Assembly (NCBI GenBank): GCA_016903675.1
Contig: JADQBA010000001.1
Coordinates: forward strand, 246,298-310,297
Direction: 5' to 3'
DNA length: 64,000 bases
Origin: Stigonema ocellatum SAG 48.90 = DSM 106950
Lineage (GTDB): Bacteria > Cyanobacteriota > Cyanobacteriia > Cyanobacteriales > Nostocaceae
Part shown: piece after piece, positions 42,714 through 52,167 of the stretch
Layout of the letters: each line of letters starts with the position of its first letter
How positions within the stretch are numbered: the stretch's first letter is position 1
Position numbers and translations under genes: made by a program
The notes under the pieces: generated by a model
Seen by the model: the letters and a program-made list of their open reading frames with translations, nothing else
What the model was told of the DNA's origin: nothing
The model's database searches: none

Positions 42714-43790
42714 TCAGTTTTTGGATCTTGCAGGTTGTGGGGTCAGGAGAAAAGCATGGGTTTGACCATTAATCTGACCAGTGCCCGCAATCTGACCGCG
42801 ATTATTGATAGCCCGTGCCTCCTTCAGTATCCAACCAGAGTTGGTATCTATATTATTATTGAGGTCACTTGCTACGCCATTTTCCCACAAAAAGGCTCGC
42901 TGACCGTTGTTAATCGATCCCACCACTTGGCCATTGTCGTTAATACCATAGGCTATGCTGAGGTTGCCACCAAGGCTTTGAACGTCTTTGGGGCTATTCC
43001 ATTGAGCGCCGACAAAAGTTGTATCGCCCGTCCTACAAAAGCCCGCAACCTGTGCTTTGTTATTGATGCCATAAGGTTCGCAGTTACCGCGCAAGCTTAA
43101 GAGTGATTGGCTAACACCAGTCCTAGTATCCAAAATCAAGGCTTGAAAGCCACCTCCGCTGCTAACTACTACTTGACCATTGTTATTGATGCCATAGGCG
43201 ACGCTGCCAAACTTATCCGTATTGAGGATAGCCTGGGCATTTTTTTGGCTAACGTTTGTGGTATTCCATAAGACGGCATGCAACTTTTTGTCAGGTAATG
43301 AAGCACTAGCGCCCACCACAAGTCCATTGTCATTGATGGCATAGGCAACGCTTTTTAGTAGGTCGGACTCGGTGTCGTCTAGGAAACCGAGGAGTTGCCC
43401 GTTGATTTTTCTGTTGTTGATATTCCACAGTATGGCTTGCGGATCACCAGCGTCACTAAACTCATAGCCCACCACAAGTCCATTGTTGTTGATGCCATAG
43501 GCTTGGGTGGAAAAATTGGGAGTGGCGGAGGGGAGTGCCTGTATGCCGTTGGTGCTATCCCAAGCGAAGGCCTTAGGAGGATCAGTGTCACGCAACGAAG
43601 AAACGCCCACTACTTGTCCACTATCGTTGATGCCATAGGCTCGGCTGCTGCTGCCACCGAGAGTGCCAATGTCAGTGACGGAATACTTCAATGCCACTGC
43701 TGCCTGGGACATAGCAATTCCCAGCATAGTGCAAGTTGTCAGCGCCAAGCCCATGTGACGCAAGCTTTTCAAAATAGTAGATTTGATCAT
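42714..43790 (-). CDS. Secreted HAF-repeat protein
   Basis: 358 residues with a signal peptide (hydrophobic about 14-33) and then about seven repeats of the HAF type. Each unit combines a strand with YGINxxGQVVG and AFLW/AILW-like segments (SVTDIGTLGGSSSRAYGIND, AYGINNNGLVVGYEF, QTHAFLLTP at the end). This periodicity gives a propeller-like extracellular protein. Its role is unknown. Confidence 0.82.
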   Translation of the reverse strand: MIKSTILKSLRHMGLALTTCTMLGIAMSQAAVALKYSVTDIGTLGGSSSRAYGINDSGQVVGVSSLRDTDPPKAFAWDSTNGIQALPSATPNFSTQAYGINNNGLVVGYEFSDAGDPQAILWNINNRKINGQLLGFLDDTESDLLKSVAYAINDNGLVVGASASLPDKKLHAVLWNTTNVSQKNAQAILNTDKFGSVAYGINNNGQVVVSSGGGFQALILDTRTGVSQSLLSLRGNCEPYGINNKAQVAGFCRTGDTTFVGAQWNSPKDVQSLGGNLSIAYGINDNGQVVGSINNGQRAFLWENGVASDLNNNIDTNSGWILKEARAINNRGQIAGTGQINGQTHAFLLTPQPARSKN

Positions 43791-44084
43791 AAAACTTACT
43801 GCTCGATAAAGGTATGTAACCCGATGAAATACATGGAGTGTTAATTCTTTAGATGCATTTCACGTGGTTACATCTAGAATAAGCCTTTCATGTAAAATTT
43901 AGGTGGAAAAAAAATCATGATAATGTTATCCTTTGTTAAAAAAATATCCTGATAAACCTAGATAAGGAGGCTAATAACCTACTACCTTTTTCTGGGAGTA
44001 ATCTACCACCAAAAAAAATATGTTCCAACTCTTTTGATAGCCATTAAGAGTCGTAGTAGCTCTCGTTTGAATGTGTTGAAAATA

Positions 44085-44245
44085 ATGAATAAAAATAACC
44101 ATCTTGAAACCTATATTTCATCTCAAAGTATTAACTATGACGTTGTTATTGCTTGGTTCGATGCTTTCTTAAGCGCAGTCGATAAACCAACAGTTATTGT
44201 TGCCGATAAAGCTTCTATAACAAGCATGGAATTCACAACTGCTCA
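44085..44245 (+). pseudogene. IS630-type transposase fragment
   Basis: About 50 residues (SINYDVVIAWFDAFLSAVDK, PTVIVADKASITSMEF) match the part of an IS630/DDE_3 transposase around its second catalytic Asp, where V-D-N-A-x-x-H is usual; here it reads VADKASIT. No other transposase parts are nearby. The fragment abuts the 3' end of the GH10-like gene and may have replaced its last codons. The remaining spacer 43791-44084 shows only the promoter side of the HAF gene. Confidence 0.5.
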
Positions 44246-45435
44246 TTTCTGGCACGGAGTGCGGGGGCAGAAAAGAGGGTTTGAAATCCAACCAACCGCT
44301 CTGTAAGGGATTCTGAGGCATAGTTCCATAGGCTTTCGTAGTAGAAGAAGGCTACGCCTAAACCACGCTGTTGGGAAGCCTGAACTTGGGACTGAATTTG
44401 TTTCATTGGAACTGGGCTATTTCGCAACCCTGCCATGATACCGATTCCTGTTGGAATCATTTGTTGCGCTTTTTGAATTTCTGGGCGGGAAATATTTTCG
44501 GTAAAATTTTGCAGATTAGAACGATAAACTTGCACAATTAGCTCGTCCACAATATTCAGCCGCAACCAGGTGAGCCAGTCTTGCAGGTGAAAATTGTAAG
44601 CAAAGTCGTAGTAATTGGGGGAAACGGAGAAAATCGCTCGGGGTTTTCTCGCTTTCACAGCTTGATTGAGTTGTACCATGAACGCTGTGATTTTATCTGC
44701 TCGCCAGCGCATCCACGTCGGATCTTGGTAATTAATTGGGGGATGGTTTTTGGTTTCTTGACTATACAACGCATCTGTGTATTTATCGTAGCCAAATTCA
44801 TAGGGTAAACTCATGTGATCATCAAACTGGATGCCATCGACATCGTATTGAGTGACGATTTCCAACACGAGATTTGTGATAAATTGCTGCACTTGTGGAT
44901 GGAAGGGATTGAGCCACACAACCTCACCAGCAGTACTAATGGAAGTTTGGCTACCATCCCGCTTTTGTGTGAGCCAATCCGGATGATTTAATGCCAGTTC
45001 CGATGTTGGCGGAGCCATCAAGCCAAACTCAAACCAGGGAATGACCAGCAAGCCTTGGCGATGGGCTTGGGCAATGAGATCTGCGAGAATATCACGTCCA
45101 TCTAAGCCTCGCAAGACAAAGGGTTGGATACCTGTACGTTGTGCTACGGCGCTGGGATACATCACATATCCAGAATTCCACACCACAGGATAGATTGTAT
45201 TGAAGTTTAGCCGTCGCAGTTGGCTCACGGCATCCTGCACTTTGGCACGATTCTTGAGAGTGTCAAAATCATTGTTGGTCATCCAAACCCCGCGAATTTC
45301 CTGACGGGGTAGCTGCGCCATAGCAGGGGTGAGGGTGTCCACTAGCAGTACTGTAACGAACGATAGGAGAACGAGGAGTAAAAAAATATACTTAAACAAT
45401 TGCCGCCAAGCTTGACGCATGAAAAGTAATTTCAT
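44233..45435 (-). CDS. GH10-like glycoside hydrolase (GHL10/DUF187 type)
   Basis: 400 residues with a membrane anchor or signal (about 12-38). The catalytic-barrel start EIRGVWMTNNDFDTLKNRAK, the segments LRRLNFNTIYPVVWNSGYVM and PWFEFGLMAPPTSEL, and VDGIQFDDHMSLPYEFGYDK are typical of the YngK-like GHL10 family, thought to act on wall or exopolysaccharide. The last dozen residues (SAPALRARNEQL) fall in the IS630-relic junction and may not be original. Confidence 0.82.
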   Translation of the reverse strand: MKLLFMRQAWRQLFKYIFLLLVLLSFVTVLLVDTLTPAMAQLPRQEIRGVWMTNNDFDTLKNRAKVQDAVSQLRRLNFNTIYPVVWNSGYVMYPSAVAQRTGIQPFVLRGLDGRDILADLIAQAHRQGLLVIPWFEFGLMAPPTSELALNHPDWLTQKRDGSQTSISTAGEVVWLNPFHPQVQQFITNLVLEIVTQYDVDGIQFDDHMSLPYEFGYDKYTDALYSQETKNHPPINYQDPTWMRWRADKITAFMVQLNQAVKARKPRAIFSVSPNYYDFAYNFHLQDWLTWLRLNIVDELIVQVYRSNLQNFTENISRPEIQKAQQMIPTGIGIMAGLRNSPVPMKQIQSQVQASQQRGLGVAFFYYESLWNYASESLTERLVGFQTLFSAPALRARNEQL

Positions 45436-45930
45436 TGGCTTGAATGATACATTAGCTACCTACAAGGACCATGGCATACTTTTGTGATGGAATCTACAGG
45501 TCATATACTTTACAAGCATTTATGCTTACTATAAAAGTGGTTAATTGGTAGATGTCCATTCGATGCGGCACATAGAATTGTTGCATGCCAAGAAACTGAA
45601 GCAGACAATTTACAGTAGGATGGTTGACCCAGCCAGATCATTCTTAGTGCCCAATACAGCTTTCAAAGTAAAGTGCGATCACTTAATTTAGCAGTGAATG
45701 TGGCGATCGCACAATGCGAGATCTAACGATTTACTACATGGTCGGCTGGTTCAAATTTGTGTTGGGTTGTCAGAGTATTTGCGGTTGGTGAGTACCTATG
45801 CTTTGCGAAGCAGTCGATACCTCCAGCTATGGTAGCTATGGGGCATTTTTACCATACTGCACAGGGGTATGAGTCGGTCTCCTAGTGCATTATGATGATC
45901 TTTTATCAAAGAATTCAGGAAATCTAATAA
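45436..45930. other. Intergenic region, nothing recognised
   Basis: No gene is recognised. Only short frames and one HIP1 octamer (near 45702) are seen. The promoters of the two divergent flanking genes must be here. Confidence 0.5.
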
Positions 45931-46911
45931 ATGCAGACTAGCCAAAAAATCTCCCTCCCAAGTATGGGCTGCGGGACTTGGGCATGGGGCAACCGATTGC
46001 TCTGGGGATATGATGAAAGCATGGATGACCAGTTGCAAGCCGTCTTTAACCTTTGTGTGAGCAACGGCGTGACTTTATTTGATACGGGTGATTCTTACGG
46101 AACAGGGAGATTGAATGGGCGAAGCGAGCTCCTTTTAGGAAGATTCTCTAGGGAATATCAGGGTTCAGGTCAAGAAGATATTTGTATTGCAACGAAGCTT
46201 GCTGCTTATCCTTGGAGATTGACACGCCAGTCAATGGTGTCGGCTTGCAAGTCGTCCGCCAAGCGCTTGGGAAGAAATGTGGATCTGGTGCAGATGCACT
46301 GGTCTACGGCAAACTATGCTCCTTGGCAGGAAGAACCGCTCTTAAATGGTCTTGCCGATGTTTATGAGCAAGGATTGGTCAAGGGAGTAGGACTATCCAA
46401 TTATGGACCTTTGCGGCTCAAACGCGTGTATCCTAAATTGGCTGAGCGAGGAGTTCCTATTGCTACCCTGCAAGTTCAGTACTCACTGTTGTCCACGTAC
46501 CCTGTGACTCAACTCTTAATCAAAGACATTTGTGATGAAATGGGGATAAAATTGATTGCTTATAGCCCTCTTGCGTTGGGTTTGTTAACAGGAAAATACT
46601 CTGAGAAAGGTCCTTTTCCAAAGGGCATCCGAGGTTTACTGTTTAGGCAGCTCTTGCCAGGAGTGCGATCGCTTTTGGTAAGTTTACGAGAAGTAGCACA
46701 ATCAAGAAACAAGACCATGTCACAGGTAGCCATCAACTGGTGTATCTGTAAAGGAACTATTCCGATTCCTGGGGCGAAGACTGTGGAACAAGCGAGGGAG
46801 AATATTGGTGCCTTGGGTTGGCAACTAAACTCCAGTGAAATTGCACAGTTGGATCAAGCGGCTGCGAATACAGATAAGAAAATGATACAGAATATCTTTC
46901 AGACTAAGTAA
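45931..46911 (+). CDS. Aldo/keto reductase (plant-chloroplast-like type)
   Basis: 326 residues of the TIM-barrel AKR fold. The catalytic tetrad is present: Asp and Tyr in VTLFDTGDSYGTGRLNG, Lys in CIATKLAAYPWR, and His in DLVQMHWSTANY. The NADPH-binding end (PIPGAKTVEQARENIGAL) is intact. It resembles the cyanobacterial/plastid AKR group of unknown physiological substrate. Confidence 0.9.
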   Translation: MQTSQKISLPSMGCGTWAWGNRLLWGYDESMDDQLQAVFNLCVSNGVTLFDTGDSYGTGRLNGRSELLLGRFSREYQGSGQEDICIATKLAAYPWRLTRQSMVSACKSSAKRLGRNVDLVQMHWSTANYAPWQEEPLLNGLADVYEQGLVKGVGLSNYGPLRLKRVYPKLAERGVPIATLQVQYSLLSTYPVTQLLIKDICDEMGIKLIAYSPLALGLLTGKYSEKGPFPKGIRGLLFRQLLPGVRSLLVSLREVAQSRNKTMSQVAINWCICKGTIPIPGAKTVEQARENIGALGWQLNSSEIAQLDQAAANTDKKMIQNIFQTK

Positions 46912-47095
46912 ACCCATTTCAAACAGGCACAAGCCTTACTCTATAATACTTTTGAATGCGTGAATGCGTGAATGCGTGACTTCCGCCTTGCGGTACTAGG
47001 TTATTGGCTCAAAAATTTGCTACACTTCAACCTCTGGAGTTCAAATAAAAATAGTTTGAGCATGGGGAATTTGGAAAGAGATCGGGGAGTGGCTG

Positions 47096-48325
47096 ATGAT
47101 GAACGCGCAGGAAACGCAAGGACAACAGATTCATCCGAGGGACTTTTCATGGTCTTTCTGGTTCACTTTGCCACTTTACCCATTCGGCAAACGGCAGACA
47201 ATTCGCAAAGAAGTGGTTAAGAACACAATCTGGACTTTTGACCAGATTCAAGGCATCTTCTACGTAGTTGTCCCCATTCGCATGACCGTGGTGAAATTAG
47301 ATGAGGGGGGTTTCCTCATCTATGCCCCCGTTGCACCGACCCCAGAATGTATCCGGCTTGTGAACGAGTTGGTGGCAGAACATGGCGAGGTGAAATACAT
47401 CATTCTGCCAACTATCTCTGGGCTAGAACACAAGGTCTTCGTTGGTCCCTTTGCGAGATGTTTTCCCAACGCACAGGTCTTTGTTGCTCCCAGTCAGTGG
47501 AGTTTCCCTCTGAATCTGCCTCTGGGGTGGCTTGGGTTGCCCGCCAAACGCACTTCATTACTCCCAGAAGACAGCAGCAGAGCACCCTTTGCCAATCAGT
47601 TTGACTATGCTATACTCGGTCCCATCGAGCTTGGACCGGGTAGGTTTGCGGAAGTTGCATTCTTCCACAAGCGATCGCACACGTTGCTTGTGTGTGACTC
47701 AGTGGTTTCCGTACCAGAAGAACCGCCTGCGATCGTGCAATTAGATCCATACCCCTTGCTGTTCCATGCCAAGGACAAAGCATCCGACATGGTCGCAGAC
47801 AATCAGGCAAACCGCCGTAAAGGATGGCAGCGCATCTCGCTATTTACTTTGTACTTCCAACCAAGCGTGCTGGAGATACCCTCATGGGTTCAGGTGTTTC
47901 ACAATGCCCTGAAAGCGCCGGAACGCTCAAAAAAAGCCTATTTCGGGTTATTTCCCTTCAAATGGAACTCAGACTGGAAGCAGTCATTTGATGCACTGCG
48001 AGGGGATGGTCGTCTGTTTGTAGCACCGATTTTACAGACTCTTATTCTCAACCGAGCACCGAGGGAAACCATCGACTGGGCTAATAAGGTAGCAAGTTGG
48101 GACTTCCACCAGATTGTTCCCTGCCACTTGGATTCTCCTATTGAAGCACAGCCGTATCAATTTCGACAAGCATTCTCCTTCCTGGAAAAGCACCCCGCTC
48201 TCAGTGTGGGGGTGTTGGAGAATAGCAGTTATCCGTTGCCTGAGGAGGATTTTAAATTACTCAGGGTACTTGATAAAGGTCTAAACAGGTTTGGTATTGT
48301 GCCGCAAGCGAAGGAAAAGGTTTAG
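47096..48325 (+). CDS. DUF4336 protein (409 aa)
   Basis: The protein matches the cyanobacterial/plant DUF4336 pattern. It opens with DFSWSFWFTLPLYPFGKRQT, the barrel-like part has DEGGFLIYAPVAPTPECIRL and VKYIILPTISGLEHKVFVG, and the core HTLLVCDSVVSV resembles metallo-beta-lactamase strands that have lost most metal ligands. Function unknown. It converges with the GTPase gene, 5 bp apart. Confidence 0.82.
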   Translation: MMNAQETQGQQIHPRDFSWSFWFTLPLYPFGKRQTIRKEVVKNTIWTFDQIQGIFYVVVPIRMTVVKLDEGGFLIYAPVAPTPECIRLVNELVAEHGEVKYIILPTISGLEHKVFVGPFARCFPNAQVFVAPSQWSFPLNLPLGWLGLPAKRTSLLPEDSSRAPFANQFDYAILGPIELGPGRFAEVAFFHKRSHTLLVCDSVVSVPEEPPAIVQLDPYPLLFHAKDKASDMVADNQANRRKGWQRISLFTLYFQPSVLEIPSWVQVFHNALKAPERSKKAYFGLFPFKWNSDWKQSFDALRGDGRLFVAPILQTLILNRAPRETIDWANKVASWDFHQIVPCHLDSPIEAQPYQFRQAFSFLEKHPALSVGVLENSSYPLPEEDFKLLRVLDKGLNRFGIVPQAKEKV

Positions 48326-48330
48326 CACAA

Positions 48331-49653
48331 TTATCTGATTTTCTTGAACCGTTCTTTCGCTGCCTGAAACGCTTCTTGCATCACGGACTGAATTTTCTTG
48401 GGATCGGGTTTCTTTCCCCCCATTAAATCACCGAAGTATACGCAGGCTCCTTCACCGAGTGACCAGGTGTAGGCTGCTGCCCAAGACGCAGCAATGACGC
48501 TGCCGAAGCCGGGTAGGAATTTGATTAATTCCCGTCCCACTGCCTGTGCTAAGAAGCCACCGGCGATGGTACTGACAACACCCCCAGCTTGGGATGGGGT
48601 CAGGGTCTGCCCATATAATTTTCCCAGCAAACCCACCATTGAGACTTGCAAGGTGGTCAACACCGGCATAGTGGCGAATGGCAGTGGCACAGCCTCGATG
48701 GTGGCTGCCATGATAGCAAATGCTAGCATGTAGCGGCGTCCGACATCCCGGTAAAGGTTCCCGATTTGCTTGCCAGTTTCCCCCTCCAATAACTGATAAA
48801 TGGCACGGGCTTCTGCTTCTGGAAGTAGGTCTGCGAGGGAATTGGAGAATGCCTCTAAGCCATAGAACACTGGATTGTAGCCGTCCTCTTCTAGGGTGAA
48901 GTCAATGAGTACGGCGCGATCGCACAGTCCTGTAAAGGCTTGCTGCATGGCGGCGAATGTTCGGTTAACCTCCTCATAGTCTGGTGGATAGGCAGGATGA
49001 TCGGCTGTACCGGGAGGATAAACCTCATGCAAGCAAGTCACCGCCAGCAGACAGGGAATTTCTGGATATTTTTGACGCAACTGCTGAGCAATTTGTCGCA
49101 GGGTGTCGGTGGCGAAATCATTGATTTTTACCGTCAGAATTAGGACTCTGGCGCGGCGACTCTCCTGTTGTAAATTGCCTACCAGTTCCTGAATGAGTGT
49201 CTGAGTATCCTGGTTGACATCTCCCAGTCCCACCGTATCTGTAAAAATGAGCAATGGTAGCTCATCGGAAGGATAGGCATAACGCTCAGTGTGTTGTGTG
49301 TGGGGACGAAATCCCTGACCAACAATCTCGGCTGAAACTCCCGTTAGTCCCCGGACAATTGAACTTTTTCCGGCTTGGGGCTTACCAATCAGGAGGGCTT
49401 CAGTGGTTGGCAGTTCAGTTCTAACGGTTTCCAAAATTTCTGCAATCTGAGCTTCGCTGACGCTAAACCATTGCACAACCGTCTGTGCCACTTGCTCTAC
49501 GGGTAGGAGTTGCGTCAAGCGTGCTGTTGCCTTGTTCCACACATCCGCAGTGCGGTTTTTCCAAGAATCACCCACCGACTTGGTCGTCATACTGTCAGTC
49601 GGTTCACTCGACTGCTGAGAATTAGCATCGCGTTGCTCAGTCATTTCCGTCAA
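48331..49653 (-). CDS. Membrane-associated GTPase (Era/dynamin-like with DUF697-type tail)
   Basis: 440 residues. P-loop ALLIGKPQAGKSSIVRGLTG (about 88-107), G3 FTDTVGLGDVNQDTQ (about 150), and no clear NKxD; TCLHE may stand in. The C-terminal ~140 residues contain two or three hydrophobic segments (YMLAFAIMAATIEAVPL, FGSVIAASWAAAYTW) as in the YcjF/DUF697 group. The N-terminal 60 residues are charged. GTP-dependent membrane remodelling or stress function is likely but not known. Confidence 0.8.
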   Translation of the reverse strand: MTEMTEQRDANSQQSSEPTDSMTTKSVGDSWKNRTADVWNKATARLTQLLPVEQVAQTVVQWFSVSEAQIAEILETVRTELPTTEALLIGKPQAGKSSIVRGLTGVSAEIVGQGFRPHTQHTERYAYPSDELPLLIFTDTVGLGDVNQDTQTLIQELVGNLQQESRRARVLILTVKINDFATDTLRQIAQQLRQKYPEIPCLLAVTCLHEVYPPGTADHPAYPPDYEEVNRTFAAMQQAFTGLCDRAVLIDFTLEEDGYNPVFYGLEAFSNSLADLLPEAEARAIYQLLEGETGKQIGNLYRDVGRRYMLAFAIMAATIEAVPLPFATMPVLTTLQVSMVGLLGKLYGQTLTPSQAGGVVSTIAGGFLAQAVGRELIKFLPGFGSVIAASWAAAYTWSLGEGACVYFGDLMGGKKPDPKKIQSVMQEAFQAAKERFKKIR

Positions 49654-50141
49654 ATGAAATTGTTCAGTTCAGAAGACCCTTTTAGTATATAGTGTTATGT
49701 TTAGGTTTGCCGCACTACTTGTTGGAACACGCACTTCGGGAAAATAACGTCTATCGTTCGTTCGTTCGTTCGTTCGTTCGTAGTTGCGCTTTAGCGCTCT
49801 TAGCAACTACTCAAAAGTGTTATAAATCAAGGCTTTTGTCTGTTTGGAATGGTCTGTTTATTTACGCCGCGCTGTACTAGTCCTGAGAAACCCGGTTTCG
49901 TAGGGGCGTATTGCAAGTAGCCCCTACTGCGAAACCGGGTTTCTCTGTGGAAAGCGAATCATTTAGGACTGCTATACATTGCTGCAAACAGACAGTGTGG
50001 GCTTCCGGATTAATTAGACATAGTCGTGAAAATGAGTCTGAAACCCTTATGGGGTTTTACCGTAAATCTAGTTCCTGGATGTCTATTGACAGAAAGAACC
50101 AATTGTGAATCATCTGCATTGTTACAGTTAAATCTGCAATT
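49654..50141. other. Intergenic region with a nested palindrome and a GTTC microsatellite
   Basis: No gene. At 49754-49781 TCGT repeats run for about seven units. At 49885-49945 a GAGAAACCCGGTTTCG hairpin encloses an inverted TAGGGGCGTATTGCAAG-type repeat, that is, two dispersed repeats nested in one palindrome. The same GAAACCCGGTT arm lies inside the MITEs at 38950 and 60123. Confidence 0.6.
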
Positions 50142-50483
50142 TTAAGCAACTGCAAAATCCGTATCAGCACGCACTTCAGGTGGATGAAAGGCTAATACAA
50201 TATCGGTTGAGGGCACACCTGCTTTAACCAAAGCATTAGCAATTCCTTCTTCTGTCCAGTCTTCCTCGATTCTGATTTTATTGTCTTTAATGCGGATATG
50301 AATTGTAATTCCTCTAACTCGTTCTTCCTGAGTCCATCCTACTTGAAACCAAAGATACTGATCGTGTTGCTCATCAAAGGCTAATAAAGTTTCCACCCCA
50401 GGTGTTGATGGAGTAGCTGCTAATTGATCAAAGTTCGTCAAAATATTTTTAATTAGAGTGCGGTAGTGAGCTATCTTATCCAT
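50142..50483 (-). CDS. XisI-family protein
   Basis: 113 residues matching XisI, one of the factors first linked to control of fdxN-element excision in Anabaena. The family blocks are MDKIAHYRTLIKNIL, DQYLWFQVGWTQEERVRG and IRIEEDWTEEGIANALVKAG, with FHPPEVR near the end. XisI usually lies behind XisH; here no XisH is seen, only a short coding remnant overlapping the start. The many XisH/XisI pairs of cyanobacteria have no proven shared function. Confidence 0.88.
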   Translation of the reverse strand: MDKIAHYRTLIKNILTNFDQLAATPSTPGVETLLAFDEQHDQYLWFQVGWTQEERVRGITIHIRIKDNKIRIEEDWTEEGIANALVKAGVPSTDIVLAFHPPEVRADTDFAVA

Positions 50484-50584
50484 TGTGTAATTACCTCAAT
50501 TTCTCTAATTTTTTCCGCAATTAACCCCAATTTAGACCGAATTTGAACATTTTTATACCATGCTTTATAATTTTCGTCTGTATT
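50471..50584 (-). pseudogene. C-terminal remnant of an unidentified gene coupled to xisI
   Basis: A frame of about 37 codons (NYKAWYKNVQIRSKLGLIAE, then KIREIEVITQWIR) has no start, follows a stop, and overlaps the XisI start by 13 bp. The overlap suggests the former partner gene of this XisI, perhaps an XisH-like gene, although the residues do not clearly match XisH. Confidence 0.3.
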
Positions 50585-50677
50585 TTACGCTACAAAATTA
50601 GATGCGCTTACCCTGGTTTTGGTGGGCAGTGCCCACCCTACACTACTTAATGAGAAAGTAGCGGTAGGGGTTATGCA

Positions 50678-51043
50678 TTATTGCTGTTGGGTAACTCGCC
50701 TTTGCAACTCGATTTCTGCTTGTTCGAGTGTCATCGGGGTTACGTTCACGGAAGTAGCCCGTTTTCTATCAACATAAGCGTAAAACGCCTCGTTGTCTTC
50801 AGGATGATGCTTGACGTATGCAAGCAAGTCGCTGTCAGGCATTGTGCTGTAATCAAGGTTAGTCATTGAATAATTACCTCCCCCTAACAGCAGAATCTCT
50901 ATTTGTATTGTGTCCTCAACAAGCATGACGATGCGGTCGTTTCTCTCGTCCAGTCGTACTAAATCAATTGACTGAAGTAGATTGCTTGCTCTCACTGACA
51001 TCCGCCAGTAGACCTTTAATTGTGCTGTTGTTGGTTCTTTCAT
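50678..51043 (-). CDS. DUF6888-DUF6887-like fusion protein
   Basis: The frame is open to 51103, but the ATG at 51043 (MKEPTTAQLKVYWRMSVRAS) has a GGGGGAG 4-8 bp ahead. The N-terminal 60 residues (ASNLLQSIDLVRLDERNDRI) resemble DUF6888 and the C-terminal 65 (MTNLDYSTMPDSDLLAYVKH, RKRATSVNVTPMTLEQAEIE) resemble DUF6887. In other cyanobacteria these are, as I recall, two adjacent, often overlapping genes; here they read through as one frame. Function unknown. Confidence 0.6.
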   Translation of the reverse strand: MKEPTTAQLKVYWRMSVRASNLLQSIDLVRLDERNDRIVMLVEDTIQIEILLLGGGNYSMTNLDYSTMPDSDLLAYVKHHPEDNEAFYAYVDRKRATSVNVTPMTLEQAEIELQRRVTQQQ

Positions 51044-51176
51044 CTCCCCCTTAAAGGATAAAAACTTAGGGGTGAGCGCTTCGGATATTGCGTTCTCCCT
51101 CATAACGCAGTTTGTAAACTACGCTATTAATGCTGACTAGCCAAAATCAATATTGATTCGGATCACATCTTGCTAT

Positions 51177-51252
51177 TAGCCTATACATAGGAAATCAAAA
51201 TGTCAAGTTTTAGCCTATGATTTTGATAGGCTAGCTACGGAGTTAGCCTATC
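51177..51252. promoter_or_regulatory. Cluster of TAGCCTAT operator-like motifs downstream of the RHH gene
   Basis: TAGCCTATA (51177), TAGCCTATG (51211) with inverted ATAGGCTA (51226), and TAGCCTATC (51244) lie within 76 bp. Matching motifs flank the RHH gene on its upstream side (51678, 51768, 51802). Confidence 0.6.
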
Positions 51253-51392
51253 ATTGCAAATCCCGAATTTCTAGGTAAGGGAATCTATTAAAGTGCAAAA
51301 CCCCTGAAAGCTTCAATTGGGGGCTTTATTTGGGGGTTTTAAAAATTGGCGGATACGTTCGCGTGACAGCCTGAGTTGCTCTTCCGCTTTTC

Positions 51393-51644
51393 TCAGGCTG
51401 CTAATTCCCCCAGGATTTTTTCAGTCCGTTCCTTGAACTCCTCAAGTTCAGCTACTTTCCTCTTAATGCTGGCAATTTCTTCATCAGAGGGGGGCGAGAT
51501 TCCTAAATAATTATCGATGAACTCTAGCAGCAGCCGGCTAGCAGAAGTGCCACTGTCTTTAGCCTTCTTTAGAAAAGCTTCTTTCTTTTCTTCTGGAATA
51601 CGAAAGTTCATCTGGGTTTCCCCGGAGGCAAGATTTCTTGGCAT
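51393..51644 (-). CDS. Ribbon-helix-helix-type regulator (83 aa)
   Basis: Start set at MPRNLASGETQMNFRIPEEK (51644); upstream codons in the open frame do not look coding. The pattern ETQMNFRIPEEKKEAFLKKA (strand then helix), TSASRLLLEFIDNYLG (second helix) fits a ribbon-helix-helix fold, with a C-terminal coiled coil (EEIASIKRKVAELEEFKERT). Surrounding TAGCCTAT motifs are probable binding sites, so autoregulation is likely. No partner toxin is visible. Confidence 0.65.
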   Translation of the reverse strand: MPRNLASGETQMNFRIPEEKKEAFLKKAKDSGTSASRLLLEFIDNYLGISPPSDEEIASIKRKVAELEEFKERTEKILGELAA

Positions 51645-51677
51645 GTCTACCTCGTGTTTATAGTTTATGACGACTTT

Positions 51678-51810
51678 TAGCCTATACCTAATTCTACTCT
51701 TCTGCCTAGGCAATGCCAACGGAGGTGAAACGCCCCTTAACCATAACAGAGGTGATACTTCTATATATAGCCTATTATTTATCTTGACATATTATATATT
51801 TAAGCCTATA
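51678..51810. promoter_or_regulatory. TAGCCTAT operator-like motifs in the RHH promoter
   Basis: TAGCCTATA at 51678, TAGCCTATT at 51768 and AAGCCTATA at 51802 lie just upstream of the ribbon-helix-helix start. Together with 51177-51252 they make seven copies bracketing the gene. Confidence 0.6.
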
Positions 51811-52041
51811 CTAGGGATAGCGAAACAAAGAGCGATCGCTCACCTTCCACTGTAAGCGTTGCGCAGCATGAGGGGCAGTAGAACATCCCGCATTATCACC
51901 GGACTCAAAGCCTCTGTTCCCCCGCCGCCACTTTTATATAGCGGAACCTGCTCTTGAGAGCGGTAAATTTTTTTGTGGGCGTGCATCCCGTTGGTGCGAT
52001 CGCGTGCTACTCGCAACCAGAGAAGTAGCGCACCACCCGTC

Positions 52042-52167
52042 ATGAATGGAAGAAACGTTGCTATCAGTGGTGAGCGTAAGTCCGAAAAGAAGACCGAAGA
52101 AAATGGTCGGACTTTGACTGAGTTTCACTATGGTAAATTCCAGCGCGTCATTCCTCTGATTTTATGA
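52042..52167 (+). pseudogene. Hsp20/alpha-crystallin fragment
   Basis: About 41 residues (VAISGERKSEKKTEENGRTL, EFHYGKFQRVIPLIL) match the Hsp20 signature around the beta-5/6 loop and Y-G-x-F-x-R-x-x-x-L-P. The N-terminal region and the C-terminal IXI tail are missing, so this is an orphan fragment of a small heat-shock protein. Confidence 0.6.

Noticed and set aside
45436..45930. Leftward 80-codon frame at 45796
   Set aside because: It overlaps the aldo/keto reductase start in antisense and has no family features.
49754..49781. TCGT tetranucleotide run as a phase-variable switch
   Set aside because: It is not inside a gene and no promoter or start depends on it in an obvious way.
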